Below are positions 52,019 through 61,774 of a DNA stretch of 64,000 nucleotides, in pieces. Below the pieces are notes generated by a model. It saw nothing but the letters and a program-made list of their open reading frames with translations, did no database searches and was not told the DNA's origin. Source of the DNA: Shinisaurus crocodilurus (lineage: Eukaryota > Chordata > Lepidosauria > Squamata > Shinisauridae); assembly GCA_021292165.1 (NCBI GenBank), contig CM037876.1, positions 310,570,492-310,634,491 of the forward strand. The letters are read 5' to 3'. The position numbers and the translations under genes were made by a program. Within the stretch, counting starts at the first letter, position 1, and each line of letters starts with the position of its first letter.

Positions 52019-53735
52019 TGTGTCCGTGTGTGCGCCCCAAAGTCCCTCCTCAGTTCTCTTCACCTAGTTGCATGCAGAACACAGGCAGACGAGATTTGTA
52101 CCATTTCCACAACAAAAGGTTACTCGATCAAACATGGGCTTAAGAAAAGCGACAAAAAGCCATTGACATGTGTGTCGTCCATCACATTCTGTCCCAGAGT
52201 AGACTTGACATGCGATCACCTGTGTCTTTTCTCCAGTGTTTATTTTTTAAACCCAAAAGAAGAGGGCTGAGAGTCCAAGCAAAGTAATGGTGGTTGGGGG
52301 AAGAGGTGGAGGGGAATGGTTTTTTTTTTTTTTAACCCTTTCTTGTTGGGGCCTTTTTGCAGCTGGTGGGGGATGGATTTTGAATGGGGAAATGGCTGGA
52401 AAGGGAAGGGGAATGCAGCCTCCCACCCGCCATTCCTCTCCTTAAATTTGCACCTCCCCCCCTGGGTGCTTTTTGTTTTTTAAAATTTGGGAGGTTGAAG
52501 AGAATATGGTTTGGGCCTTCAGTGGATTCCTGTGTCCACCAATCCAGTCCTACATACATATCCATTGATTAGATTATTAGAAAGAATTCACCATGGAGGT
52601 ATGGCATGCAGGGTATGGTCTCATTGGATTACTGGAGAGCCTCAGCTTTAATTAAAAAACGAACAACCCCCCCCCCACAAATAGAAGTCATGTTTCTAGC
52701 CCTCAAGGTTGTTTAGAAAAGCTGGAAACTTGTAGCTGTGCCAAGGGAGACTGCTGAGCAGAGCTTTCAGTAGCCAGAGGGTGAGGCCTCTGTGCCCTGG
52801 AAATATTCAGCCGCCCTGGAAACACTCAGATTGAAGGCATGGTAGAGAAATCTTTAAAATAAATAAATAAAGTTACTAAAGGTATACAGGCATTACTAGA
52901 AAATAAGGTCTCTCGACAGCATTCATTGCTCATTCTCAGAGCAGACCAGAAAAATTGTCGGAGGGGGCAGCTTGTATGAATGAAAGAAAGAAAGAAAGAA
53001 AGAGAAAAGACTTCTTGAGGACAAGGCAAATCAAAGCTCCCGCAGAAGCATTCTCCTTTAGTAAACACATAAATCACTTATTTTGCTCTGGGATCCGGAG
53101 AGAGAAGCATCCGTTAGAAACAATATATATCTATATCTATATATAGATACAGAGATATATAAAACAGTGTAGTTGTTCTCGGTTTCCAATAACAGCATAA
53201 TTGCTTCCAACCTCAAGCAACGGTCCTGTTCCAAAACGTTTGAAATCAGAATTAATCTGCAAGGAGGATCAGTAGAATGGATATTGCTGGAGATCTCTTT
53301 CTGGCTTTGATTTCTTGCCAAATGAAAACGAGAACTCCTTCCGAACATCGGAAGTGTAATAAGGAGCCTGGAAAGAACTGTTTCCCGTTAACCTCACACA
53401 GAGGCGGTGTTAGGGGGCGGCCCACTGGGGCTGGAGCCTCGAATCTTTCATTTGGAGCCCTGAATCTCTGGGAGGCCCTCTGCCCCACTACCCTGCAATG
53501 TCCGTGGGCACTTGCTGAAAGAAAGCTACAGGGCCCCCGATGATCTCTGTTGCATCGGATCCCCCTGGATTAGCTGCTGCCCCCACTTTAACTTCTTCTG
53601 CCTGGGTTTTTTTTTTTTTTTTTTAAATCAAATGCCCTCCTCTCCCCTGTCTATACATCCCTTTTTACAAATAGGGGTGTCCTTAGGATGCAGGGTCCTT
53701 TAAAGACACGCACACACACACACACACACACTTTA
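52019..53735. other. ARMH4: ARMH4 intron 5, mostly unassigned
   Basis: Contains (GAAA)n at 52982-53003, a (TATATC)n tract at 53122-53160, a T-run at 53608-53624 and (CA)n at 53709-53730. I see no repeat family or coding block over about 1.7 kb. 53040-53300 may be single-copy. Confidence 0.4.
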
Positions 53736-53738
53736 GAA

Positions 53739-54333
53739 CAGTGTTCTCCAACCTTGGGTCCCCGGATGTTTTTGGCCTACAACTCCCAGCATGCCCCAGC
53801 CAGCTATGCTGGCTGGGGCATGCTGGGAGTTGTAGGCCAAAAACATCTGGGGACCCAAGGTTGGAGAAGACTGCTCTAGTTGCTTGACCATGTGACTGAG
53901 ACCTATTTAGCACCAGGGTTTCTCCCTAATTAAAACACCATTGCAGTCTGGGGAAAGGGGCATTTGATGTATTGCGGTACTTCTCATGACAACCTTGCAT
54001 TGGGTCACGTTGTAGGTTTTAGGGGCCAATTCTGTTGGGATTTGGAAGAACTCTGTGACTGGATTCAGACAACATGATAACCTGCACTCAGAGGGTTGAG
54101 TATGGGTTCAACGTGGGCTGTCGTTGAACTGTGGGTTATCGTGTTGTCTGAACCTAGCTGAACAGGTTCCTGGACTAGACAAGACAGGCCTCTTGTCTCA
54201 GTGTTCTCCAACCTTGGGTCCCCAGATGTTTTTGGCCTACAACTCCCAGCACGCCCCAGCCAGCGTAGCTGGCTGGGGCATGCTGGGAGTTGTAGGCCAA
54301 AAACATCAGGGGACCCAAGGTTGGAGAACACTG
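53739..54333. mobile_element. composite family A transposon with captured sequence
   Basis: Two complete 135-bp palindromes (53739-53873 and 54199-54333) flank 325 bp. The 8-mers ctttagaa (53731-53738) and ctttagag (54334-54341) outside the composite match 7/8. The inner sides of the palindromes (ctctagtt, tcttgtct) do not match the outer flanks. 53874-54158 equals the right flank of the 51390 copy; 54161-54198 equals the left flank of the 8139 copy. Confidence 0.85.
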
Positions 54334-54746
54334 CTTTAGAGCATATGTAAATTAGCATATACAAATTAGTGCTTTTTGTGTGTGTCCTGTGAGCCCCGAG
54401 CCCCAGATCTCTTTGGTAGCTAGCACTGCCCGTAACCTCATAGTAATTTAGAAGGGTTCGTTCAAGGCTCTACTGTTAACATCAATTCAGTGAGAAGAGG
54501 TATTAATCCACAGTGAGTCCTGTTATTATTTTTTTCCTCCTCCCATTCTTTTACTCCGAACCCACCCGCGGGGCCCGTTTGCCCTGCCCAGTTGCTCCGT
54601 GGGCTTGTGTCCAATGGGCTGCACAGGGAAGAACTGGGGAGCCGGCAGCGGTCTCTGTGATGGCGGCTTCCGGAAAAAAAGCACAGCTGCAAACACAGAA
54701 ATGGCCTGCCTCTCCTCACACGTGCCGCCCCCCGGTGCCCCCTGGC

Positions 54747-54911
54747 CAGGACTGGTGCAAGGCAGTTTGGTGCCCTAGGCAAGATCAAATATTTAGCGCC
54801 CCCTCTTCCCACTTGAGAACGCTGTATTTTTTTCCAAGGCGTTTCTGGCACCCCCTTTAGCACTGTGCCCTAGGCAGCTGCCTAGTTGGCCTAATGGTAG
54901 CACCGGCCCTG
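54747..54911 (-). mobile_element. family F hAT MITE, copy 4, perfect 8-bp TSD
   Basis: 165 bp from CAGGACTGGTGC to GCACCGGCCCTG. cccctggc is exact at 54739-54746 and 54912-54919. Confidence 0.9.
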
Positions 54912-54937
54912 CCCCTGGCTTTTCTCCATGTGGTTCC

Positions 54938-55137
54938 ACAGCAGGGGTGGGCAGCCTCTTCCAGCCTGAGGGCCGCATTCCATTTCAGAGGAGCTCTGGG
55001 GAAGGGGGCAGGTTCGGGGGGGTGGGGGGTGGGCAGAGCTGAAGGCAAAAGGGGTGTGGCCAAAGGCAAAAGGGGTGGGGCTGAACATACAAAATATACC
55101 AGCCCATTTTAGCTTGAAGCTCTTGCTTCCAGGAACT
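54938..55137. mobile_element. hAT-like fragment (19887 type)
   Basis: 'caggggtgggcagcctcttc', 'agcctgagggccgcattcc' and '(aaggcaaaaggggtg)n'-like purine-rich part. The right end is cut off by a SINE. Confidence 0.5.
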
Positions 55138-55372
55138 ATTTTATTTATTTATTTATTTATTATATTTATACCCCCGCCTTTTTTCCTGCAAGGAAGCCAA
55201 GGCGGCTTACATAATCCTCCTCCTTTCCCTCTCCCATTTTATCCTCACAACAACAACCCTGTGAGGTAGGTTAGGCCGAGAGTCAGTGACTGGCCCAAAG
55301 TCACCCAGTGAGTTTCATCGCAGAGCGGGGACTAGAACCCGGATCTCCCGAGTCCCCAGTCCAAGCCTTGGG
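55138..55372 (-). repeat. squamate-type tRNA SINE, reversed
   Basis: (TTTA)n, 'ataccccgcc'-like start, 'caacaaccctgtgaggtagg', 'agtgactggcccaaagtcac' and 'gaacccggatctcccgagt'. Confidence 0.8.
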
Positions 55373-55551
55373 AAGAGGCATTTCAACATTTTAGAATGTG
55401 GAAAACAACAACAGTGCAAAAACCCATCTGGGAAACTTCAGGCCTGAGATTTCCCATCCCTGATTGAGAATAAACACCCACCCCCGGCCTGGATTGTAAG
55501 CTCTTTGAGGCAGAGACCCATCTTCGATTCCTCTCTAGCAATGACTGGTGG

Positions 55552-55715
55552 CTCCAATGTCAGTGGTGCAGCGTATCCACTCCTGGTTCACGGCTGAACT
55601 TCTAAGGAGCTGTCCATGGCGCTGAACCTATTTTGGGGGCTAGGGTCCAGCACAATGGACAACTCCTTTAAAGTTCAGACCAAAACCCCACTGATGTTGG
55701 AGCCAGCAGCCTCCA
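55552..55715. mobile_element. family M fold-back element
   Basis: 'ggtggctccaatgtcagtgg' pairs with 'ccactgatgttggagccagc', and 'ggagctgtccatggcgctg' partly with 'ccagcacaatggacaactcc'. The same arrangement occurs at 61590-61740. Confidence 0.6.
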
Positions 55716-55733
55716 CTGCATCCTCTCTCCCTC

Positions 55734-55981
55734 ATATTTAGTCGGTAGCTAAGTTGTGTCGCTTCTCCCTTTACAACAGGGGTCCTCAAACTTTTTAGAT
55801 GGGGGGCCAGTTCATTGTCCCTTGGACTGTTGTGGGGCCGGACTATAGTTTGAAAAAAATATGAACGAATGGATCAAGTAAAAAAAAAGGACCGGGGTCC
55901 TTTTTTTTTTTACTTGATTAAATGGAAAGTATATTTAGTCGGTAGCTACTGGTAAGTTGTGTCGCTTCTCCCTTTACAACA
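55734..55981. repeat. ~45-bp direct duplication flanking a hAT-like fragment
   Basis: 'atatttagtcggtagcta...agttgtgtcgcttctccctttacaaca' occurs at about 55735-55778 and, with 6 extra bases, at 55931-55981. Between them are a hAT-like left end (CAGGGGTCCTCAAAC at 55777) and a near-perfect hairpin at 55865-55922 (arms with 'aagtaaaaaaaaaggacc'). Confidence 0.8.
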
Positions 55982-56099
55982 TTGCAAAAATATGACCCTT
56001 CCTCTCTGTCCCCTTGGCAAAAGCTCTGGTCCGTGGCCTGGTCATCTCTCCCCTAGACCACTCTCTTTTGCACACAAATATCTTGTGAGAGGGGCAGGG

Positions 56100-56640
56100 A
56101 AGGGAGCAGCTGGAGAGACCAAATGATAAAGGTGCGTTCTCTTGTTGTAACTGAAATGAATGATTTTCGAATGCAAGGTCATCTCCTGGCAGCCTGCTGG
56201 CCAGCGAGGTTGCCGAAGAAGCCACTGACACTTATTAGCCCCAGTTCACTGATAATTTCTAGGGCAGAAGTAGCCGGACGTTTAGATTCCCGCACCGATT
56301 ACCGGTGGGCCGGAAATATTAGCGCTCACCGTAGAGATTTTCGCACCTGAAGCCAAAATGTCGAGATGACACGTGCCTTGGCTGCTCAGTTTATAAAGCA
56401 ACTTGGAATGAGATGCAAGTCGGAGGCAAGAAAAACGGCATCTCTCCCTGGAATACAAAGTGTCATATATAATTCAGCAAAAGTTCTTAATCGAGCATTA
56501 AGCTGCTTCGGTGCCTGCAGTCACTCCCTACACTTGCAGGAGTCCCGAGGAGGTTTTCGTGGGAGAACAGTTTCACACTCTGAGGCAGCTTCATATTCTG
56601 AGGGCAGTTCATTTTCTTCAGAGAAAAGGAGGGCTTGCTG
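56100..56640. other. candidate conserved non-coding block
   Basis: About 500 bp without repeat marks and with a mix of CpG and AT motifs (TAATTTCTAG, GATTACCGG, TATAATTCAGC). Enhancer-like appearance only; no proof of constraint. Confidence 0.25.
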
Positions 56641-56751
56641 CTGTAAGTAAGGCTGCCAAATGCCCGGGGCGGGTCTGCCTTGGCCTGATCTTCTGCCTTT
56701 AATAGCCACTTCCTACGCAGAACGTAGCCTATAATTATAATATACACTTAC

Positions 56752-56812
56752 CTGGGAGTAAGTCCCATTGAACTCAATGGAACATCCTTCTGAGTAGAGA
56801 TATATAGGCTGG
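56752..56812. repeat. interspersed repeat K
   Basis: 'cctgggagtaagtcccattg' and 'aactcaatggaacatcctt'. See 22620 and 45828. Confidence 0.5.
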
Positions 56813-56814
56813 CG

Positions 56815-57610
56815 CTGTTAGGAGGCAAAGATTTTCATGGGATGGAGATGAAACATGCATGGTCAATCGTGTTGGCATGTGGAACTGTTCTAAGGTCATT
56901 CTAGCCAAAGCACAGCCATGTGATGTGGCTGCAAAAAGGGCTGATGCGATCTGAGGCTGCATTAACTGTTCCACCGAGGTCAGCCAAAAAAGTTGGCCAC
57001 TTCGACTAGGATTGCTTCCACCCCTGCCCGCAGCTGCTCTGGTTTAGTTTAAAAAGACAATTCATACAGTGGATAATTGTGTGTATAACATAATGCCTGG
57101 TTTGGCTCGCAGACAAAGCGTACAGATAAACTTGGGGCACTGGCTGGGGAATGCTTGGAGTTGTAGGACTTATTGCTGTCTAAACATGCATAGGATTGTG
57201 CCCTTGGTTAGTTTATTCAGAGGACTTCACCTGGAGAATGCAGATGAAGTAGGTATGAGCCATTCCTTCTAGACTTATACGCCCCATAGTATCACAAAAC
57301 CTCTTGACTGCTTTCCAAGTTTATGCAGACTTTTGCTTCCTGGATCAGAAAATGTGCAATACCCTGGTGGTCAAATGAGTTAATTCAGTTCACCTAACAA
57401 CAGTCCCACACATTCAATAGCTTGGTTCCAACTAATGTCAATTTAAGACTGCGCTAGCAACAAGTCAGCTTTTTAGTGTGAAACAATGGGGTGATGTGAA
57501 ACACAGATCCACCTAACCACAACATGGTGATAAGCATCACTGCTGGATTATAGTTGATCACAAGCAGAACATGAGCCAGCAGGGTGATGCGGCTGCAAAA
57601 AAGGCTAATG
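56815..57610. other. ARMH4: ARMH4 intron 5, unassigned, with a family D arm
   Basis: 57135-57203 is a family D right arm ('gcttggagttgtaggactta', 'gtctaaacatgcataggatt'). The rest is unassigned. Confidence 0.4.
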
Positions 57611-57614
57611 CGAT

Positions 57615-57740
57615 TTTAGGCTGCTTTAATAGAACCATAGTCACGAGAAGTAATCTTTCCACTTTATTCTGTACTAGTCACACCTAATCTGGAGTACTGT
57701 GTCCCGTTATGGACACCGCACTTCAAGAAAAATGTAGACT
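57615..57740 (+). mobile_element. CR1 fragment
   Basis: 'cacctaatctggagtactgt' and 'acttcaagaaaaatgtagac', the CR1 '[16 protein letters not shown]'-type segment. Confidence 0.6.
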
Positions 57741-58400
57741 AGGGGTGGGCAACGTGATGTTTTAGACCACAGGTCCCATAATCCCCGACCATTCGCCATG
57801 CTCTCTGGAGCTTATCTGAATTGCAGTCCAAAGCACCAGGTTGCAACCTCAGTGCCAAACAACCTGGTTTAAGCCCCTGTTTAAACTAGACGCTTTTATT
57901 CTGAAGAAAAAACAGCCCTGGCCCCCAATCTGGAAGGTGCTCTGAAAAAATCCCCCCCCCCCAGCTTCTGAAAGGCGCCATTTGCTGCAGGCAGCACCTT
58001 TCTGTGCAAACCGCAGTTGGGGAGAGAGCAGTTTTCAGCCGGAAATTGGCAAAGGACTCTGATCTGGATTGGGAGCACTTTCCGGACAGGTGCCCAGAAT
58101 GGCTGTTTTTTTCTTCCGGAGAAAAGTGGCCAGTCTAAGCACACTTTTAAAGAAGTAGGAATACTGCCATGGGTCGTCTGGCCTGAGGAGCAGCTTATAC
58201 CAAGAATTGCATCTGTTTGGGAGGAAGGGCTCTTGCTGTATATGTCTTGGACAGCTGCGCAACAGACAGAAATTTACCAGGTGCAGCTGGAGAAGGAAAA
58301 GCTTCACCTGGTACATGTCCACCTGTCAGGCCAGTGTTGAAAGGCACAGGAGGAACCTTGAGCCGTCAATGTCAGCTGAGGACCCTTGAAGCTTTAGCCC
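57741..58400. repeat. family E arm plus unassigned repeat
   Basis: 57745-57850 resembles family E ('gggtgggcaacgtgatgttt', 'agcaccaggttgc'). 57900-58345 has inverted-looking sub-repeats ('aaacagccctgg', 'tttcagccggaaattggc') but no known family. Confidence 0.35.
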
Positions 58401-58439
58401 TGCTGAGTCCCTTTCTTTTCCTTTCCTCGCGTGTACAAG

Positions 58440-58625
58440 CTCAGTTCTCTTCCGTTATCCCCCATTGTCCCGGTGAATGTTAATGAGCGGCTGTAGTTAC
58501 TTTAATTACAGCATTGATGAAAAATGGCACATTAACACCATCCCATGTTTACTCAGCGCTGTCGGTGTTTCTCTGGACGGAGAAAGTGGCATAATTATTG
58601 CTTTTATGCAGCTGTCTGGCGAATA
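58440..58625. other. candidate conserved non-coding block
   Basis: 'gttaatgagcggctgtagtt' to 'gcataattattgcttttatg' looks single-copy and is rich in homeodomain-type ATTA cores. Inference only. Confidence 0.2.
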
Positions 58626-58784
58626 TGTTGAAAGAAAGCCCTGCTCCTGAGAGAGTGGCCACTAGCAGTGGCCGCTTTGCTTGGAACAAGAAAACAGGGA
58701 GACGTTTTTCTCCCTCTCTCATGACACTAGAACCCCGGGGGCCAGACACCAGTGGGCAGTCGAGAAAAGTGCTGCCTATCCGCG

Positions 58785-58906
58785 ACTGCAGACTTTCCCA
58801 GCCTGGCGCCTTCCAGATGTGTTGGACTACAACTCCCATTGTCCCCCGAGGGAGGATGGGGGGCTGTAGTCCGACACATCTGGAGGAAACCGGGCTGGGG
58901 AAATCG
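58785..58906. mobile_element. family E MITE
   Basis: 'gactttcccagcctggcgcc' to 'accgggctggggaaatc', with arms 'ttggactacaactcccattg' and 'ggggctgtagtccgacac'. Confidence 0.6.
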
Positions 58907-58964
58907 GCGGCAGTGTATAGGTGTTACTTCCTCGGCAGCCCACTGGAGTCTGGCGCCGGCCCTG

Positions 58965-59026
58965 GGGGGGATGATGGGAGGTGTAGTCCAACACATCTGG
59001 AGCGTGCCAGGTTGGTGAAGGCTGCA
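58965..59026. mobile_element. family E right arm
   Basis: 'gatgatgggaggtgtagtcc' to 'gccaggttggtgaaggctg'. Confidence 0.6.
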
Positions 59027-59178
59027 CTATTGATTGCCCCCTCTGCACAGGTATATAGGAAGCTGCCTTACACCAGGTCTTCTTGTTTGTCCATTTGATC
59101 CAGTATCGTCTACTTCGGCTATTGGGCGGCATAGAAATGTAATAAATGAATACTTTGACTGGCAGCCACTTTCTAGAG

Positions 59179-59275
59179 CAGTGTTCTCCAACTTTGGGTC
59201 CCCAGATGTTTTTGGCCTACAACTCCTAGCGTTGTAGGCCAGAAACATCTGGGGACCCAAGGTTGGAGAATACTG
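59179..59275. mobile_element. family A MITE, core deleted
   Basis: CAGTGTTCTCCAACTTTGGG to GGTTGGAGAATACTG, 97 bp, with the central core lost. The flanking 8-mers ttctagag and ctctagag agree at 7/8. Confidence 0.8.
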
Positions 59276-59279
59276 CTCT

Positions 59280-59410
59280 AGAGTCTCTGGCAGAGGTCTC
59301 TTGCACGCTACCCGATCCTTTTTTAAAAACCGAGGTGGCCAGAGATTGAACCCGGGACCTCCTGCATGCCAACTGTGTGCTCTGCTCTGCTGCTGAGCTG
59401 TGCCCTTTCC
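59280..59410 (-). repeat. tRNA-derived SINE, reversed, partial
   Basis: 'gattgaacccgggacctcc', 'tgcatgccaactgtgtgctc' and 'tgctgctgagctgtgccc' are the reversed tRNA head. Confidence 0.6.
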
Positions 59411-59900
59411 CTAAGAGGAAAGCCCTCATCTTGACGATGCTGTCTTTATATACTTAAAGATTTTTATCCTGCTCCTCAGCCAACCCCACCCCCCACCCCC
59501 CGGTTCCGGAGCAGCTTACAATCAATTGGTAAACAAGACAGTTCCTGCCCGCAGGCTTACAATCTAAAAAAAAAAAGGAAAGAAAAGAAAGAAAGAGACG
59601 ACACACAAAGAAAGGGGGATGGGAGGGAAGAGGAAAAAAATTACGGTACGTAGACTTTCAACGGGGCTGGTGGAATGGCCCTGTTTACATTCTCACCTCC
59701 AGGGGGGCACAGTGCAACTGGAGCAGGCCCTTATGCCGGATCCTGTCTCCCTTGCTCCATCGCTTTGCAGCAGAGAAATTGCTGTTGGCCTAATGTCGCC
59801 CGTGGCTGTGTTGCACTGTGTAGTTAAGCCTTCGTTGTTGGTTGTCTGCTTCCCCGAGCCACACTCCGTTTTCCAGCAGGATGCCCCCCCCCGTCCTGTC
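59411..59900. other. ARMH4: ARMH4 intron 5, LINE tail and unassigned
   Basis: 59440-59570 is a retroelement tail ('atcctgctcctcagccaac', 'gcagcttacaatcaattgg'). The rest is purine-rich and then unassigned. Confidence 0.4.
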
Positions 59901-59904
59901 TTCA

Positions 59905-60200
59905 TTAAGCATCGCAAACTACAGAGCTGAGCGAAACCATAATAGATTCCTAGACTTGCATGCCACCAGTCACCACTTCTTCACCACGGAGAAAGAGTCT
60001 GACTTTCCCGACTTGAAAGGATGGACCCCTAAAGGGCCGCAGCTGGAGATCCCGCAGGCGCCCGCCCAGCTAAATTGCAGCATCCTTGCCGTCGCGATGT
60101 GCTCGCAATAGAAATGAGCTGCCATCCGCCTCTGAATTCCTCCCATTTCTGCAAGAAGTGGTTTTGACATTCCATTTGCCCGGTGACAGCTCAGAAGAAA
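59905..60200. other. candidate conserved non-coding block
   Basis: Single-copy-looking sequence with CpGs and no repeat marks. The open frame (59842-60111) has no recognisable domain and no start context. Inference only. Confidence 0.2.
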
Positions 60201-60283
60201 AGGACAGGGCTATGGTGCAGGCACATGGCCTGTTGGGCCGGGGCATTTAAAGATGCTGCACGTTTTAATCAGTAGCTTCATCA

Positions 60284-60404
60284 AATGCAATCCTATGCAA
60301 GTTTAGACACTCTCAGCATGCCCCAGCCAGCATGGCTGGTTTGAAGGATGCTGCGAGCTGTAGGACCTTTTTCTGTCTAAACATGCATAGGATTGCGCCC
60401 TAAA
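60284..60404. mobile_element. family D fold-back MITE
   Basis: 'tgcaatcctatgcaagttta' to 'aacatgcataggattgcgcc', core 'cagcatgccccagccagcat'. TAA follows on the right. Confidence 0.7.
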
Positions 60405-60676
60405 GCTTCCGCTGATTTTGGGGAGCCAGTTCTAATGGGCGCAAAGGAACAATTCTGCGCCCCCCCCACCACCGAAGGGCTGAGATGTGGGCACACTTCT
60501 TTTGTTTTCCTGAGAACATTTTGGTGTTCTGGTGTGTTTCCATAAGGAGAATCCGCAGGCTGCGAAGACGGGATTCAACTCCCAAGACTATTTTTGTCTT
60601 GACGATTTTACGGATCCTTTAGTAGAGCCGGCGTTGCTCTTTGGCTGCATGTGTGTTGGCAGAAAAACAAAGACAG

Positions 60677-60890
60677 GAGTTCACAACCTCAGGCCTGGGG
60701 GGGGGGTCCTGATCAGGCCCTGGGGTTTTCCCCCCCCCCCAAGATAGGCCCACCCCCTCCCACCAACCACCAATCATTTGGTGGCTTCTTGGTTTGGGGG
60801 CAGTTTTTCCTTGGAAACGGTGAACTCTTTCACATTTTAGGAAGCAAAATCCTGTGGCCCCTAGACAGAATCTGAGGGGGCATAGGATAC
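60677..60890. mobile_element. hAT-like fragment (19887 type)
   Basis: 'caggagttcacaacctcagg', 'cctgggggggggggtcctg', 'caccaaccaccaatcatttg'. Diverged and partial. Confidence 0.45.
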
Positions 60891-61358
60891 TTTGGGTTCC
60901 CCGATCCGAGGTTGGAGACAGCGCTCTGACCTCAGGGGAGGGAATCGGAGCTCCGCCCCCTCCCCCCTCGCAGCCGGCATAGAAAGGACCATGCCCACTC
61001 CTCTCCAAGGTTGGGAAAGCGACCTCGGAGAGGGGGGAAAGGGGGCATTTCAGTGGGTGGGGAGGGGGAGGAGACCGGAGAGGCCAGGATACGAGCTATC
61101 CTGAAGCCTCTCCAGGCTGCTTCCACCCCACCCCCCCAAATGCTGCTACTGGACGGGCAAAAAACCCCATCTAGCGAAAATGCAGGAAGATGGGGAGGCG
61201 AAGATCGCCTCTGCCGCTGCTCCTGCCCTGCATAGGAGGCGCGTAACCCTCTGAGTTCAGGGGCTTACGATCCTTGTAATAGGACTGCGCCCTTAGTGTC
61301 TCTGTGTTGGAATTGCTCGGCTTATTCTGAGCCAATGTGATCTGTGGCTTCGGGGGGG
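60891..61358. other. ARMH4: ARMH4 intron 5, G/A-rich, unassigned
   Basis: G-rich plus-strand frames are not protein-like. No splice-bounded coding block. No family recognised. Confidence 0.35.
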
Positions 61359-61359
61359 G

Positions 61360-61515
61360 GGGCTCGCACATCACTACTCAGCTGGTTCGCGCAACACAAG
61401 CCAGAGTACGGGCTGAGTGTGGCTTGTCATTGAACTGCGGGTTGCTGAATCGTGGGCTGCTGTGTTGCGAGAAGCCAGCCATGCTAACAAGACATGGTTT
61501 GTTAACCCTGAGTGG
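61360..61515. mobile_element. family B fragment
   Basis: 'gtgtggcttgtcattgaact', 'gaatcgtgggctgctgtgt' and 'gctaacaagacatggtttgt'. Confidence 0.5.
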
Positions 61516-61544
61516 AGGCTGGTGTGGTGACTCCCTGTTTCTTT

Positions 61545-61740
61545 CTTATATTTATTAATCGCCCATCTGGCCGGTCACCCTATTTCGGTAGGGCTCCCAA
61601 TCCATTGCAGGTTTTAATTTAGAGCTTTGCGGGAGATGTCCATGGTGCTCAACGGTGGTGAACCTATTTTGGGGATGGAGACCAGCACCATGGATAGCTC
61701 CCATAAAGCTCCAGATAAAACCGGCAATGGATTAGGAGCT
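61545..61740. mobile_element. L2-like tail and family M fold-back element
   Basis: 61545-61585 is the 'aatcgcccatctggccggtc' tail. From 61590, 'gggctcccaatccattgcag' pairs with 'ggcaatggattaggagctcc' and 'gcgggagatgtccatggtgc' with 'gcaccatggatagctccc', as at 55552. Confidence 0.65.
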
Positions 61741-61774
61741 CCACCAAAATAGGAGTTGGCAGCCTCCCCGAACA

